From Bradyrhizobium hipponense (GTDB lineage Bacteria > Pseudomonadota > Alphaproteobacteria > Rhizobiales > Xanthobacteraceae), in assembly GCF_008123965.1 (NCBI RefSeq), contig NZ_VSTH01000049.1:16429-80428 (forward strand): a stretch of 64,000 nt of DNA, read 5' to 3'. The first letter of the stretch is position 1; every line of letters starts with the position of its first letter. Of the stretch, positions 1-11,622 are shown in pieces. The notes under the pieces were generated by a model. That model was given only the letters and a program-made list of their open reading frames with translations. It did not search any database and was not told the origin of the DNA. The position numbers and the translations under genes are program-made.

Positions 1-192
1 GATCAGATCGAGCGTCGCCTTGCTCATGACGACGCGCCCCTCCGCGACCGCGAGCCGTTCGCTCGCGGGCTTGTCCGACACGTCCACCATCCGCGCCTCG
101 CCGGAGGCGCCGATATGGGTGAGGGCAGGGCTGGCCTTGGTCTTGGAAGACTTCGTCCTGGCGGGCTTCGTCTCGGACGGCTTGCGCGCCAT
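1..192 (-). CDS. moaC: Cyclic pyranopterin monophosphate synthase MoaC (partial, N-terminus only)
   Basis: Only the first 64 codons lie in the window; the rest runs off the left edge. MoaC converts the GTP-derived 3',8-cyclo intermediate to cyclic pyranopterin monophosphate, the first stable intermediate of molybdenum cofactor synthesis. After a Lys/Ala-rich N-terminal extension of about 28 residues, the translation shows the family's characteristic start ([18 protein letters not shown]), followed by [13 protein letters not shown]. The ATG lies one base after the trpC stop, so it is probably translationally coupled to trpC in a ppiD-trpD-trpC-moaC transcript. The trpC-moaC order is common in Rhizobiales. 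Identification is firm; C-terminal integrity cannot be judged. Confidence 0.92.
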   Translation of the reverse strand, partial: MARKPSETKPARTKSSKTKASPALTHIGASGEARMVDVSDKPASERLAVAEGRVVMSKATLDLI

Positions 193-193
193 G

Positions 194-1015
194 TCAGCGC
201 GTACCTGTCGCACGTGACGCGTTCTCGCGCGCGAGCAGCGTGCGGGTCGCCGCGGTCACGTCGTCTTGCCGCATCAGGCTTTCGCCGACCAGGAAAGTCG
301 ACATGCCTACGCGTTCGAGCCGGGTGAGGTCTGCCGGCGTGAAGATGCCGCTCTCGCCGACCATCAGCCGCTCTTGCGGGATCAGCGGCGCCAGTACCTC
401 GCTGGTCGCAAGCGTGGTCTCGAAGGTGCGCAGGTTGCGGTTGTTGACGCCGATCATCGGCGAACGCAGCTTCAGCGCGCGGTCGAGCTCGGCGCGGTCG
501 TGGATCTCGATCAGCACGTCCATGCCGTAGGCGAGGGCGGCGTCTTCGAGATCCTTGGCTGTGGCATCGTCGAGCGCGGCCATAATAATGAGGATGCAAT
601 CGGCGCCATGCGCGCGCGCCTCGACCACTTGGTAGGTGTCGAACATGAAATCCTTGCGCAGCACCGGCAGTGATGTCGCCGCGCGCGCCGCCACCATGAA
701 ATCCAGATGGCCCTGGAACGAAGGCGTATCGGTCAGTATCGACAGACAGGCGGCGCCGCCGGCCTCATAGGCCTTGGCGAGCAGCGGTGGATCGAAATCG
801 GCACGGATCAGCCCCTTGGACGGCGAGGCCTTCTTGACCTCGGCGATGAGCGCGTAATCGCCGTTGGCGTGCTTGGCCTTGATCGCGCGCACGAAGCCGC
901 GCGGTGCACCCTGCGCCTGGGCCTTCGCCTCGACAGACAACAGCGGCTGCGCGCGCTTGGCGGCTGCGATCTCCTCGCGCTTGTACGCTTCGATCCTGGT
1001 CAGGATATCCGACAT
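194..1015 (-). CDS. trpC: Indole-3-glycerol phosphate synthase TrpC
   Basis: This 273-residue cytoplasmic TIM-barrel enzyme closes the indole ring, converting carboxyphenylamino-deoxyribulose phosphate to indole-3-glycerol phosphate in tryptophan synthesis. Visible family motifs are [14 protein letters not shown] near residue 56 (substrate-binding K-x-S-P-S), [31 protein letters not shown] and VGESGI near the C-terminus. Length is normal for a monofunctional TrpC, so this is not a TrpC-TrpF fusion. It starts 7 bases downstream of the trpD stop and ends next to moaC, indicating one leftward operon. No anthranilate synthase gene is in the window; Bradyrhizobium usually carries a fused trpE(G) elsewhere. 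Confidence 0.97.
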   Translation of the reverse strand: MSDILTRIEAYKREEIAAAKRAQPLLSVEAKAQAQGAPRGFVRAIKAKHANGDYALIAEVKKASPSKGLIRADFDPPLLAKAYEAGGAACLSILTDTPSFQGHLDFMVAARAATSLPVLRKDFMFDTYQVVEARAHGADCILIIMAALDDATAKDLEDAALAYGMDVLIEIHDRAELDRALKLRSPMIGVNNRNLRTFETTLATSEVLAPLIPQERLMVGESGIFTPADLTRLERVGMSTFLVGESLMRQDDVTAATRTLLARENASRATGTR

Positions 1016-1022
1016 GTGAAAC

Positions 1023-2036
1023 TCAGCCGTTGGAGACCGCGATCAGATGCTTCAGCCGCGCGCTCGCGGCGCCGCTGTCGAGCGACTTGGCGCCAATCGC
1101 AACGCCTTCCTTGAGGTCCGTGGCACGTCCGGCCACGACCAGCGCGGCGGCGGCGTTGATCAGCGCGACGTCGCGGTAGGGGCTCGGCATGCCGTCGAGC
1201 ACGCTTTGCAACGCGATCGCATTGGCATCGGCGTCGCCGCCCTTGAGCGCCCCCGCATCGCAGCGCGACAAGCCAGCATCCTCCGGCGTCACCTCGAAAT
1301 TCCTGACCTCGCCATTGTGGAGCGCAGAGACGAAGGTCGGGCCGGTGAGGGTGATCTCGTCGAGGCCGTCGGAGCCATGCACGACCCAGGCGGATTCCGA
1401 GCCGAGGTTCTTCAGCACCTGCGCCAGCGGTTGCACCCATTGCCGCGAAAACACGCCGACCATCTGCCGCTTGACGCCGGCAGGGTTGGAAAGCGGTCCG
1501 AGCAGATTGAAGATTGTGCGGGTGGCAAGCTCGACCCGGGTCGGGCCGACGTTCTTCATGGCAGGATGATGCGCAGGGGCGAACATGAAGCCGATGCCGC
1601 ATTCGCGCACGCACAGCCCGACCTGCTCGGGTCTCAGGTCAATCTTCACACCGAGCGAGGCCAGTACGTCGGCCGCGCCAGAGCGCGACGACAGTGCGCG
1701 GTTGCCGTGCTTGGCGACCGGCAAGCCGGCCCCCGCGACGATGAAAGAGGCGCAGGTCGAGACGTTGACAGAGCCGGAGCCGTCGCCGCCGGTGCCGACG
1801 ATGTCGACGGCCTCAGGCGGTGCCGTCACGGTCAGCATCTTGGAGCGCATCGCGGAGACCGCGCCAGTGATCTCGTCCACGGTCTCGCCGCGCACGCGCA
1901 GCGCCATCAGCAGCCCGCCCATTTGCGAGGGCGTGGCCTCGCCGGACATCATGGCATCGAAAGCGGAAGCCGCCTCGTCACGCGACAGGCTGGCGCCGGT
2001 CGCCACTTTTCCAATGATCGATTTCAGGTCGTCCAT
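1023..2036 (-). CDS. trpD: Anthranilate phosphoribosyltransferase TrpD
   Basis: The 337-residue product transfers phosphoribosyl from PRPP to anthranilate, the second committed step of tryptophan synthesis. The PRPP-binding glycine loop [17 protein letters not shown] is plain at about residues 79-95. [21 protein letters not shown] follows as the anthranilate/PRPP-site segment, and [18 protein letters not shown] is the usual third block. Length fits the family. It lies between ppiD (18-base gap) and trpC (6-base gap) on the same strand, so the three are probably co-transcribed. No leader peptide or attenuator was seen upstream, because the upstream gene is ppiD rather than a promoter region. 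Confidence 0.97.
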   Translation of the reverse strand: MDDLKSIIGKVATGASLSRDEAASAFDAMMSGEATPSQMGGLLMALRVRGETVDEITGAVSAMRSKMLTVTAPPEAVDIVGTGGDGSGSVNVSTCASFIVAGAGLPVAKHGNRALSSRSGAADVLASLGVKIDLRPEQVGLCVRECGIGFMFAPAHHPAMKNVGPTRVELATRTIFNLLGPLSNPAGVKRQMVGVFSRQWVQPLAQVLKNLGSESAWVVHGSDGLDEITLTGPTFVSALHNGEVRNFEVTPEDAGLSRCDAGALKGGDADANAIALQSVLDGMPSPYRDVALINAAAALVVAGRATDLKEGVAIGAKSLDSGAASARLKHLIAVSNG

Positions 2037-2054
2037 CGCGTGCTTTCAACTGCT

Positions 2055-3962
2055 TTACTGGTTCGCGCCCGTCACCTGCGCGAAGGCGGCCTGATTAATG
2101 GTGGTCCCGATGTCGGTTTCAAGCTTGTTGACGTAGGAAGCGACCTGCTCCTCGGTCAGCGCGCGATCGAGGCTGTCCTTCAGCTTCTTGACGGCGTCGG
2201 AGGCGGCGTCGGCCGCGGGATCGATGATGTCGGTGACGCGGAAGACGATCACCTCGCTGCCGCCGCTCACGGGCGTCTGTCCGACGCCGCCCTTGGCGGT
2301 GCGGAAGGCGGCCGCAACGACGGCTGAGGGCACGCCGGCGGGCGAGTCGTCGCGCTTGAAGCCGGTCGCGGTCTCGATCTTGACGCCGATTGCGGCCGCT
2401 TCATCAGCGAGCTTGCCGCCCGGTTCGAGCTTCTGCACCATCTCGGTCGCCTTGGCCTTGAGCTTGGCGGCGATCTGATCCTGGCGCCAGCGCGCCTCGA
2501 CCTGATCGCGCACCTCGTCGAGATTGCGGTCGCGCGGGGGCGTGATGGCGAGCACATCGTACCAGACATAGCCGCCGCGGAACGAGATCGGATCATTGTC
2601 GACGCCGACGTCGCTGTTGAAGGCCTGCGAAACCACGTCGAGGCCCTGCGGGACGCTGGCGACGGGCTGGCCGTTCGGCGAGCGGCCGGAGCGATCGACC
2701 GCATCCACGGTCACGGCTGTGAGCCCGAGCTTCTGCGAGGCGTCGATCACGCTGGCGCCGCCGCCGCGCTCGTCCTCCATCTTGTCGCGGAGGTCGGCGA
2801 CCTTGATGCGCGCGCGCTCGGTGGCGATCTCGCGCTTGATGTCGCCGGCGAGGCTGGCGTAATTGGCTTCGACACCCGGCTCGATCTTGTCGACCTTGAC
2901 GATTGCAGTGCCGAGACGGCCCTGGATCGGCTGGCTGATCTCATCCGCTGGAAGTGCGAAGGCGGCATCTCCGACAGCGGGGTCGAGCGAAGACTTGGTC
3001 ACCAGCCCGAGGTCGACGTCGGACGCACTGAGCCCACGCTCCTTGGCGAGATCCTCGAACGACAGCCCGCCGGCGAGGCGCTCGCGTGCGGCCTGCGCGT
3101 CAGCGGCGTTGGGAAATACGATCTGGTGGATTTGGCGCTTCTCCGGCGTGCCGAGCCGGTCCTTGCGCTGGTCGAACAGCTTTTTCGCGTCGTCATCGGA
3201 CACCTCGGTCCATTTGCCGATCTCCTCCGGCGAGATCACGACGAAGGCGATCTTGCGAAATTCGGGCGCGCGGAATTGGACCTTGTGGTCCTCGAAATAG
3301 GCGGCGAGCGCTTCGGGCGAAGGCGCGTCGATCTGGCCGGCCTGGGCGGCGTCGAGCCTGACGAACTCGATCGCACGCTGCTCGTTCTGGAAGCGCGTCA
3401 GCACGTCGATCATCGCCTTCGGCGGCTCGAGGCCTGCGCCGATCGTGCCGGTGATCTGCCGGCGCAGCGACACCTTGCGCTGGTCGGCAACGTAGCGCTG
3501 CTCGGTGTAGCCGAAATTGCGGATCACCGCCTGGAAGCGATTCGCATCGAAATTGCCGCCGACGCCCTTGAAGTTGGGGTCGTTCATGATGAACTGGCGG
3601 ATCTGGTCGTCGGACTGGCCCAGCCTCAGTCGGCGCGCCTCTTCGTCGAGGGCGGCTTCCGCGATCGTCTGCTGCAGCACCTGGCGGTCGAGCCCGAATG
3701 CGCGGGCCTGGTCAGGAGTGAGGGGCCGGCCGAACTGGCGGCTGATCTGCTGAAGGCGGTCGGTATAGGTCTGCCGGAACTCGTTCAGCGAAATCTCGGT
3801 GCTGCCGACCTTGGCCACAGTGGACTGCCCGAAGCCCTTGAAGATGTCGGCGATGCCCCAAACGCCGAAACTGACGATCAACACGCCCATCACTACGGCC
3901 ATAATGGTCTTGCCGAGCCAGTTTGATGAGGCCTTGCGCATTCCTCGAAGCATTTGGTCCAA
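2055..3962 (-). CDS. ppiD: Inner-membrane peptidyl-prolyl isomerase/chaperone of the PpiD/SurA type
   Basis: This 635-residue protein is predicted to be a periplasmic folding factor anchored in the inner membrane, helping newly exported and outer-membrane proteins. The N-terminus carries one membrane anchor (about residues 17-37, around GVLIVSFGVWGIADIF). A SurA-like N-domain follows, then a parvulin domain at roughly 265-365, beginning near EKRQIHQIVFPNA and containing LSFEDLAKE and a DVDLGLV/G-rich stretch. The C-terminal part is a second, degenerate chaperone-like region. Parvulin activity in PpiD proteins is often weak, so the chaperone role is the safer inference. It heads the trpD-trpC-moaC operon; its start faces tpiA, so the 213-base gap holds divergent promoters. 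Confidence 0.9.
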   Translation of the reverse strand: MDQMLRGMRKASSNWLGKTIMAVVMGVLIVSFGVWGIADIFKGFGQSTVAKVGSTEISLNEFRQTYTDRLQQISRQFGRPLTPDQARAFGLDRQVLQQTIAEAALDEEARRLRLGQSDDQIRQFIMNDPNFKGVGGNFDANRFQAVIRNFGYTEQRYVADQRKVSLRRQITGTIGAGLEPPKAMIDVLTRFQNEQRAIEFVRLDAAQAGQIDAPSPEALAAYFEDHKVQFRAPEFRKIAFVVISPEEIGKWTEVSDDDAKKLFDQRKDRLGTPEKRQIHQIVFPNAADAQAARERLAGGLSFEDLAKERGLSASDVDLGLVTKSSLDPAVGDAAFALPADEISQPIQGRLGTAIVKVDKIEPGVEANYASLAGDIKREIATERARIKVADLRDKMEDERGGGASVIDASQKLGLTAVTVDAVDRSGRSPNGQPVASVPQGLDVVSQAFNSDVGVDNDPISFRGGYVWYDVLAITPPRDRNLDEVRDQVEARWRQDQIAAKLKAKATEMVQKLEPGGKLADEAAAIGVKIETATGFKRDDSPAGVPSAVVAAAFRTAKGGVGQTPVSGGSEVIVFRVTDIIDPAADAASDAVKKLKDSLDRALTEEQVASYVNKLETDIGTTINQAAFAQVTGANQ

Positions 3963-4175
3963 CTTGTTTGGCAGGAGGGGAACGGGAGCGCGTCTTAATG
4001 CAGATTCCGCAAAAGCGCGTCACCAAATTGATAGATCATCATAAAGTGGCGGCTTTCCCCCCGCAACCTCAGGTCAGGCGGCTCTCGAGCCCTGCGGTTA
4101 AAAGCCCCTGGTCTCTGGAACTGCCACGGCAGCTCTGCTAGCGCATGCACAAACCCAATTTCGCTGGAATTCGAC

Positions 4176-4931
4176 ATGACCGATGCCATCCGACCTCTGA
4201 TCGCCGGCAACTGGAAAATGAATGGCCTGAAGGCCTCGACTGCCGAATTCGACGCCATGCTCAATGGTGCGGCAGGTGTGGCCGGCAGAGCCGATCTGCT
4301 GGTCTGCCCGCCGGTAACCCTGATCGCGGCCTTCGCCGACAGGGCCCGCGGCAAGGCGGTCGTGGTCGGGGCTCAGGATTGCCACCCCAAGGCTTCGGGG
4401 GCTCACACCGGCGATATCGCAGCCGAAATGCTGGTGGACGCGGGCGCGAGTGCCATCATTGTCGGCCATTCCGAACGCCGCGCCGACCATGGTGAGGGCG
4501 ATGCCCTGGTGAAGCAGAAGGCCGAGGCGGCCAGGCGGGCGGGGGCGACCGCAATCGTCTGCATCGGGGAGACCCAGACCCAGCGCGATGCCGGTCAGAC
4601 CCTGGACATCCTGCGCGGCCAACTCGACGGCTCACTGCCGGACGGCTCGACCGCCGCCAATCTGGTCGTGGCCTATGAGCCGGTTTGGGCGATCGGCACC
4701 GGCCTGACCCCCACCGCCAAGGATGTCGAGCAGATTCATGGCTTTATCCGGGAATTCTTGACCGCCAGCTTCGAGGCAGACGGGGCCAGGATGCGCATCC
4801 TGTACGGCGGCTCGGTCAAGCCCTCGAACGCGGCCGAGCTGATGGCGGTGAAAAACGTCAACGGTGCGCTGGTCGGCGGCGCCAGCTTGAAAGCGGCCGA
4901 TTTCCTTGCGATCGCCAGGGGCTGCCCCTAG
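4176..4931 (+). CDS. tpiA: Triosephosphate isomerase TpiA
   Basis: This 251-residue glycolytic TIM barrel interconverts dihydroxyacetone phosphate and glyceraldehyde 3-phosphate. All signature elements are present: GNWKMNG near residue 11 (catalytic Asn/Lys), VGHSERR with the catalytic His, [11 protein letters not shown] with the catalytic Glu followed by the phosphate loop, and YGGSVKP near the C-terminus. Length is normal. It is transcribed away from ppiD and is followed after 154 bases by secG, the common alphaproteobacterial order tpiA-secG-pyrG. Starting at the ATG at 4176 places GNWKMNG at the usual distance from the N-terminus. Confidence 0.98.
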   Translation: MTDAIRPLIAGNWKMNGLKASTAEFDAMLNGAAGVAGRADLLVCPPVTLIAAFADRARGKAVVVGAQDCHPKASGAHTGDIAAEMLVDAGASAIIVGHSERRADHGEGDALVKQKAEAARRAGATAIVCIGETQTQRDAGQTLDILRGQLDGSLPDGSTAANLVVAYEPVWAIGTGLTPTAKDVEQIHGFIREFLTASFEADGARMRILYGGSVKPSNAAELMAVKNVNGALVGGASLKAADFLAIARGCP

Positions 4932-5085
4932 CTAACGCTGGAGCGGGATGGGTCCAAATACGGTCCCGCGGATCGGGGGTGGCAATGCCGTTTCCGATCG
5001 TGTAACACCGCGCAACTTCAGGAAAACCCGCGAAGCGCGATCGGCTGCCGGTACCGGCGCTATCGGCTTGTGACGGAAGGATACT

Positions 5086-5472
5086 ATGCAGACCGTTGTC
5101 ATCGTCATCCACCTCATGATCGTCGCCGTCATGATCGGTGCCGTCCTACTTCAAAAGTCGGAGGGCGGTGGCCTCGGCATGGGCGGAGGCGCGGGCTTCA
5201 TGTCGAGCCGGGGCACCGCGAATCTTTTGTCCCGGACAACGGCGGTCCTGGCCGCCGGCTTCTTCCTCACCAGCCTGTTCTTGTCCTGGTATGCCGGCTA
5301 CGACCGCAAACCTTCCTCGATCATTGGCCAGCCGGCGTCGCAGACCCAGCCGGCCGGAGGTGCGCCGGTCGCGCCGCCGACATCGGGCGGCATTCTGGAT
5401 TCGCTGAAGAAAGCCGACGAGCAGCAGCAGAACCAGGCGCCCGCCGGGCCGCAGGTACCGCGTTCGCAATAA
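5086..5472 (+). CDS. secG: Protein translocase subunit SecG
   Basis: SecG is the small accessory subunit of the SecYEG inner-membrane channel and assists SecA-driven export. The 128-residue product has two membrane segments (about residues 2-22 and 45-67) separated by the conserved cytoplasmic loop LLQKSEGGGLGMGGGAGF. A Pro/Ala/Gln-rich tail of about 50 residues, as in other alphaproteobacterial SecGs, makes it longer than the E. coli protein. GGAAGG-like bases at 5076-5081 act as the ribosome site for the ATG at 5086. It sits between tpiA and pyrG. Confidence 0.95.
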   Translation: MQTVVIVIHLMIVAVMIGAVLLQKSEGGGLGMGGGAGFMSSRGTANLLSRTTAVLAAGFFLTSLFLSWYAGYDRKPSSIIGQPASQTQPAGGAPVAPPTSGGILDSLKKADEQQQNQAPAGPQVPRSQ

Positions 5473-5626
5473 AGCAGGGGGGCCATGCAGGACGACAGCT
5501 AGCGTTCTGCATCAACAATCCCCATCAAGGCTCTGTCACCACACTTTGTTTCGGCTCACCCACAGGCCCGCAGATTCTTTGGGGCGGAATGCGAATCGCT
5601 TTGGCGAATCGGATTCGAGGGATTAG

Positions 5627-7270
<1,644 letters not shown>

Positions 7271-7274
7271 TGCC

Positions 7275-7937
7275 TCAGGGCGCGGCGATGTAGCCACGCT
7301 CGGGATGCATTGACTCCGGCGTGACTGGCGTTGAAGCCTGAGGCGCCAGCGATCCCGTGACGATCTTCATCTGCGGCCGTCGCGTCAGCTTGTAGACGGC
7401 GGCTGGCGGCACATTCAGCAAGGCGCGATCCACCAGCTTTGCGCGCAGGCCCAGCCGGTCGAGCACCGGCCGCGGCACCGGGCAGCTCATGCCGTAGGTG
7501 AACTGATAGAACGCGCCGCCCGGGCGGACGTAACGGAACGCCCCGCCGACGATCGAGATGACCTTGCGCGTCGACATGTTGAGGAGCGGCAGGCCGCTGA
7601 CGACGGCGCCGACGGGCGCGCCGTCATAGAGGTGCTCCGTCGTGAGCCGTCCCGCATCCATCCACAAGACGCGCGCGCCGGGAAAGCGCATTTGCAGCAG
7701 CTTCATGAAGTCCGAGCCGTATTCGATCAGCGTGAGGTCCTGCTGGCGCACGCCGCGTTTGATGAGCTTGTAGGTGAATGCGCCGGTGCCGGGGCCGAGC
7801 TCGAGGACCGGACCGGTCGTTGCGGTGATCTCGCGGGTGATGAGATCGGCGAGCGCGGCGCCCGACGGCGCGATCGCGCCGACCCGACGCGGGGCCGACA
7901 TCCAGGACAGAAAGAATGAGAGGAAATCATTGGGCAT
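7275..7937 (-). CDS. Class I SAM methyltransferase, PmtA/RsmA-like (possible phospholipid N-methyltransferase)
   Basis: The start at 7937 is preferred because GGAG lies five bases upstream; an in-frame extension to 8084 has no such support. The 220-residue product carries the SAM-binding motif VLELGPGTGAFT near residue 44, then LTLIEYGSDF and VVSGLPLLN, the arrangement seen in the rRNA adenine dimethylase/phospholipid N-methyltransferase family. Rhizobial PmtA enzymes make phosphatidylcholine from phosphatidylethanolamine, and the length fits, but the substrate cannot be read from sequence. It follows the histidine kinase on the same strand after about 100 bases and may belong to that transcription unit. 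It converges on pyrG. Confidence 0.7.
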   Translation of the reverse strand: MPNDFLSFFLSWMSAPRRVGAIAPSGAALADLITREITATTGPVLELGPGTGAFTYKLIKRGVRQQDLTLIEYGSDFMKLLQMRFPGARVLWMDAGRLTTEHLYDGAPVGAVVSGLPLLNMSTRKVISIVGGAFRYVRPGGAFYQFTYGMSCPVPRPVLDRLGLRAKLVDRALLNVPPAAVYKLTRRPQMKIVTGSLAPQASTPVTPESMHPERGYIAAP

Positions 7938-8037
7938 GCGCACTCCAGCATTTTGATCGCGCCTCGCAAATCGGAAGGCGAGGCAGCTCGCAATGTCGCG
8001 GAAGTGCATTGCGACAACATTGCGTGTGTTGATTGAA

Positions 8038-9414
8038 TCAGCTTTGCCGGATCGGCGGCAGCGTGATCCGGAAACAGGAGCCACCGCTCGCTATGTCCAA
8101 CACGGAGACGTGGCCGCCATGCAGGAGCACGATCTCGCGCACCATGTTGAGGCCGAGCCCGGCACCGCGATCGAGCGGCGTGAGCCGATAGAACGGCTCG
8201 AAGATCTGTTCGCGCTGATCGGCCGGGATGCCGGCCCCTTCGTCGGTGACTTCGATGGTCGCGGGCTTGCTGACGCGAATGCCGATGGTGCCGCGGCGAG
8301 GGCCGTGCTGGATCGCGTTCTGCACGAGGTTGGTCAGCGCGCGCTCCAGCGCTGCGGCGTCGCCGAGCGCCTCGATCGGCGTCGCCGGCGAATCGAGGGC
8401 CAGTTCGTAGCCGGCGGCAATCGCCAGCGGGGCAAGGTCGGCGGCAACGCCTTGCGCGACGCAGACCAGGTCGACAGGCGCGAATGGATGCCCGCAGCGG
8501 TCCAGCCGCTGGATGTCCAGCAATTGCTCGGCAAGCGTTGCCAGCCGCGCGGCGTCCTCGATCAGGCGGGTCTTGTCCGGTCCCGATGGAAGCGACTCCA
8601 ACCGCGTATTCAGGATCGCGATCGGCGTGCGCAGCTCGTGCGCGGCGTCGGCGACGAAGCGCTTGTGGCGGGCGTAACCCTGATCGAAGCGCGCCAGCGC
8701 GTCGTTGACCGCGGCCACGAGCGGCACGACCTCAAGCGGAATCTGCTCCACCGACAATCGCGCGCCGCGCTGATGGATGTCGATCCGCCGCGCCTGGTCC
8801 GCCGTCGTATCCAGGCCTCTGAAGGCGCGCCGCATGATCATCGGCGTTGCGATCAACGTGGCGGTCCCCATCAAGAGCAAGCCGGGGAGCGTGATGCCGA
8901 GCAACACGAGCGAGGTCGTGAAGACCGCCTTGGCGCCGGTGAGCTTTCCCTGTGTCGCCGTGATGACCTGGACGTTGCCGGCGTCGGTGTTGATGCGCTT
9001 CAACCGTGCTGGCGGCTTGCGTGGATCGTCCTCGAACAGCTGCCAGCCGAGGCGGGCCTGACTGATCTGGTCGAGGGCGCCGCCGATTCCGGCGAATTCG
9101 GCCGGCACGGAGCCTTCGCTGAGCGAATGCCCCTGCCTGTCGCGGACCAGCAACCAGAGGTCGGGCGTCTCCTCACGCAATTGCTTCAGCTCGGCCGTCG
9201 GCCGCAGCGTCAGGCCGCCCTGTGCGTCGCGCGCGAGCGCGCGTTGCACGATTTCGATCGCGCGATCTTCGTCCCGTTGGACCAGCACGAAGCCAGACGC
9301 ACATAGCGCGCCGATGATGACGACGACCAAAGCGACCAGCAGCGCGGCCTGGAGCGAAAGCAGCCGCCAGCTCAGCCGGGAGCGCAGGTAATATGGGTCG
9401 GCGTGCCTGCTCAC
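8038..9414 (-). CDS. Sensor histidine kinase (OmpR-partner class, QseC/PmrB-like)
   Basis: The GTG at 9414 is chosen as start because it overlaps the response-regulator stop (GTGA), giving 458 residues; the longer open frame to 9846 only shadows the regulator. Two membrane segments (about residues 18-42 and 165-190) bracket a periplasmic sensor region of about 120 residues. HAMP follows, then HisKA with HELRTPIAIL (phospho-His), then the ATPase domain with LVQNAIQHGP (N box), TDEGAGIP and GAGLGLNMVREI (G boxes). The organisation resembles kinases of the QseC/PmrB group. The signal is unknown. Translational coupling to the regulator supports a dedicated pair. Confidence 0.92.
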   Translation of the reverse strand: MSRHADPYYLRSRLSWRLLSLQAALLVALVVVIIGALCASGFVLVQRDEDRAIEIVQRALARDAQGGLTLRPTAELKQLREETPDLWLLVRDRQGHSLSEGSVPAEFAGIGGALDQISQARLGWQLFEDDPRKPPARLKRINTDAGNVQVITATQGKLTGAKAVFTTSLVLLGITLPGLLLMGTATLIATPMIMRRAFRGLDTTADQARRIDIHQRGARLSVEQIPLEVVPLVAAVNDALARFDQGYARHKRFVADAAHELRTPIAILNTRLESLPSGPDKTRLIEDAARLATLAEQLLDIQRLDRCGHPFAPVDLVCVAQGVAADLAPLAIAAGYELALDSPATPIEALGDAAALERALTNLVQNAIQHGPRRGTIGIRVSKPATIEVTDEGAGIPADQREQIFEPFYRLTPLDRGAGLGLNMVREIVLLHGGHVSVLDIASGGSCFRITLPPIRQS

Positions 9415-10085
9415 GGCAGTTTCTTCAGGAGATAGCCGACGCCGCGGATGCCGTGGATCTCCACGCGCGCGTCGGCTTCGGCAAGCTTGCGGCGCAGCCG
9501 CGATACATGCGTATCGAGCGCGTTCGATTGAATCTCGTCGTCGAAATTGTAGACGGCCTCTTCCAGCGCCGAGCGCAGCACGGTGCGGCCCATGCGGCGG
9601 ACCAGGGCTTCCAGCACGAGGAGCTCGCGCCGCGGCAGTTCGAGCGGAACCCCCTCGACGCTGGCCTCGCGATGGCCGAAGTCGAAGGCGAGGCGGCCGG
9701 CGCGCATGATGTCGGGCTGCAGCCCGGCGGGCCGGCGCAACACCGCGCGCAGGCGGGCTAGCAATTCCTCCACCGCGAATGGTTTTGCCAGATAATCGTC
9801 CGCGCCGCGGTCGAGCCCGGCGATGCGGTCGGCGAGTTCGCCGCATGCCGTCAGCACGATGATCGGCACGCCGTCGGCGCGCGCTCTCAGTTTCGGGATC
9901 AGGGCGAGACCGTCGCCGTCGGGCAGCTGGCGATCGAGCAGGACGGCGGCGTGGACGTCGGCGGATATGGCCTCTTCCGCCTCGGCCAGCGTGGGCACGT
10001 GATCGACGATCATGTCATAGCGCTTGAGCGCAGACGTTAGCGCTCCGGCCATTTCGGCCTCATCCTCGACGAGCAAAATCCGCAT
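9411..10085 (-). CDS. OmpR/PhoB-family response regulator
   Basis: The 224-residue transcription factor has an N-terminal receiver (MRILLVEDEAEMAGAL, phospho-Asp in LLDRQLPDGDG, conserved Lys in DYLAKPF). Its C-terminal winged helix carries ELPRRELLVLEAL and the recognition-helix segment NALDTHVSRLRRKL. It overlaps the downstream sensor kinase by four bases, so both are translated from one message. The QLPDGDGL and VEGVPLELPRRE pattern is close to the QseB/TctD/PmrA group. Targets are unknown. The next leftward gene, a PmtA-like methyltransferase, is the nearest candidate effector of the same unit. Confidence 0.93.
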   Translation of the reverse strand: MRILLVEDEAEMAGALTSALKRYDMIVDHVPTLAEAEEAISADVHAAVLLDRQLPDGDGLALIPKLRARADGVPIIVLTACGELADRIAGLDRGADDYLAKPFAVEELLARLRAVLRRPAGLQPDIMRAGRLAFDFGHREASVEGVPLELPRRELLVLEALVRRMGRTVLRSALEEAVYNFDDEIQSNALDTHVSRLRRKLAEADARVEIHGIRGVGYLLKKLP

Positions 10086-10309
10086 GATCGGTACCTGAGC
10101 CTCGACCGAGTCGTTCTAGCGGCAGTATCATTGCGGCAGCATTACGGGAACCAGGCGCGACGTGATGGCCGTGGAAGAGCTGGCAGTCATTTGCCGGCGG
10201 CCATGCGCCGGCAGCCATGCGCCAGGCGCCACGGGCTGCGTCGGCAGGGCCGAAGACACCGTCACGGCCAGCCGTTATAACCCCCCTAGATCATCAGGGA
10301 GGAACAAGA
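10086..10309. other. Divergent intergenic region
   Basis: This 224-base stretch separates the leftward response regulator from the rightward NIPSNAP gene, so it should hold both promoters. GCGGCAG occurs twice (near 10120 and 10132), and AGGGAGG at 10298-10304 is the ribosome site for 10310. I see no gene, terminator or clear operator. Confidence 0.4.
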
Positions 10310-10636
10310 ATGATCTATGAAATGCGCCAGTATCGCTGCGTGCCGGGCCGTTTGCCGGCGCTGTTGAAGCGGTTCGAGACGGCCACACTGAAGCTGTGGG
10401 AGAAGCACGGCATCCGCCAGGCCGGGTTCTTCACCACGCTGATCGGCGAGTCCAACCAGGAGCTGACCTATTTCCTGGCCTGGGAGTCGCTTGCCGAGCG
10501 CGAGAAGAAATGGGGCGCGTTCATGACCGATCCGGACTGGATGGATGCGCGAGCCAAGTCTGAAGCCGACGGCCAGATCGTCGGCAACATCGTCAGCCAG
10601 CTCCTGACGCCGACCGCTTTCTCATCGGTGAAGTAG
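10310..10636 (+). CDS. NIPSNAP-family protein
   Basis: The start ATG at 10310 follows a strong AGGGAGG site by five bases; an earlier in-frame start at 10217 is unsupported. The 108-residue product matches the NIPSNAP dimeric alpha/beta-barrel family: [23 protein letters not shown] at the start, then [22 protein letters not shown] and a Trp-rich segment [13 protein letters not shown]. Bacterial members are small cytoplasmic proteins, often near oxidoreductases; their reaction is not established. It is followed by kdsA after about 120 bases and may be transcribed alone. Confidence 0.85.
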   Translation: MIYEMRQYRCVPGRLPALLKRFETATLKLWEKHGIRQAGFFTTLIGESNQELTYFLAWESLAEREKKWGAFMTDPDWMDARAKSEADGQIVGNIVSQLLTPTAFSSVK

Positions 10637-10758
10637 CGAGCTCGGGGGAGCCTTGCTGCGAGCTTTGGCGCAACCCTGATATTCGAATGGCCGGGCCGAA
10701 TGGGGTTGATCCGACCCGTTCGGCCGCTATGGTCGCGGCGAAACGAGGGAAATTGGCT

Positions 10759-11622
10759 TTGAGCTCTTCGAATTCAGCGGCGCCGGTGGTCACCATTGGT
10801 TCGGTCAAATTCGGCAATGATCTGCCGATCTCGATCATTGCAGGTCCGTGCCAGCTCGAAAGCCGCCAGCATGCACTGGAGGTGGCCTCTGCACTGAAGG
10901 AGATCGCGGCGCGGCTGAAGGTCGGCCTCGTCTACAAGACCTCGTTCGACAAGGCCAACCGCACCAGCGCGTCGGCCGCGCGCGGGCTCGGGCTTGCGCA
11001 GTCGCTGCCGATCTTCGCGGAGATCCGTTCGTCGCTCGGCCTGCCGGTGCTGACCGACGTGCACGACGCCGCGCAGTGCGCCGAGGTGGCGCAGGCGGTG
11101 GACGTGTTGCAGATTCCGGCGTTCCTGTGCCGGCAGACCGATCTGCTGCTGGCGGCGGCCGCAACCGGCAAGGTCGTCAACGTCAAGAAGGGCCAGTTCC
11201 TGGCGCCGTGGGACATGGCGAACGTCGTCGCCAAGGTCACAAGCGCCAACAATCCCAACGTGCTCGTCACCGAGCGCGGCGCCTCCTTCGGCTACAACAC
11301 GCTGGTCTCGGACATGCGCGCGCTGCCGATCCTGGCGCGCACCACCGGCGCGCCCGTGATCTTCGACGCCACCCATTCGGTGCAGCAGCCGGGCGGGAAG
11401 GGGACGTCCTCGGGCGGCGAGCGCGAATTCGTGCCGGTGCTGGCGCGCGCGGCCGTTGCGGTCGGCGTTGCCGGCGTCTTCATCGAGACCCATCCCGATC
11501 CCGATCGTGCACCTTCCGACGGTCCCAACATGGTGCCGCTCCGCGAATTCGAAGGCTTGATCCGCACGCTGATGGCGTTCGACGCGCTGGCCAAGCATTC
11601 GTGTCAGGCCGGCGCGCATTGA
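10759..11622 (+). CDS. kdsA: 3-deoxy-8-phosphooctulonate synthase (KDO-8-P synthase)
   Basis: KdsA condenses phosphoenolpyruvate with arabinose 5-phosphate to make KDO-8-phosphate for lipopolysaccharide inner core. Motifs visible: [75 protein letters not shown] and [18 protein letters not shown]. The start is uncertain. An ATG at 10687 gives 311 residues; TTG at 10759 has GAGGGA eight bases upstream, gives 287 residues and fits the family's usual length, so it is preferred. The stop overlaps the start of the next MFS gene (TGATG), indicating coupling. Confidence 0.93.
   Translation: MSSSNSAAPVVTIGSVKFGNDLPISIIAGPCQLESRQHALEVASALKEIAARLKVGLVYKTSFDKANRTSASAARGLGLAQSLPIFAEIRSSLGLPVLTDVHDAAQCAEVAQAVDVLQIPAFLCRQTDLLLAAAATGKVVNVKKGQFLAPWDMANVVAKVTSANNPNVLVTERGASFGYNTLVSDMRALPILARTTGAPVIFDATHSVQQPGGKGTSSGGEREFVPVLARAAVAVGVAGVFIETHPDPDRAPSDGPNMVPLREFEGLIRTLMAFDALAKHSCQAGAH

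Noticed and set aside
1047..2327. Long open frame opposite trpD (426 codons), and similar ones at 7993-9306, 13505-14818, 23486-25030, 26407-28008, 29977-31569 and 47138-48418
   Set aside because: Each lies opposite a firmly identified gene and has composition expected from third-position GC bias, with no recognisable motif or ribosome site.
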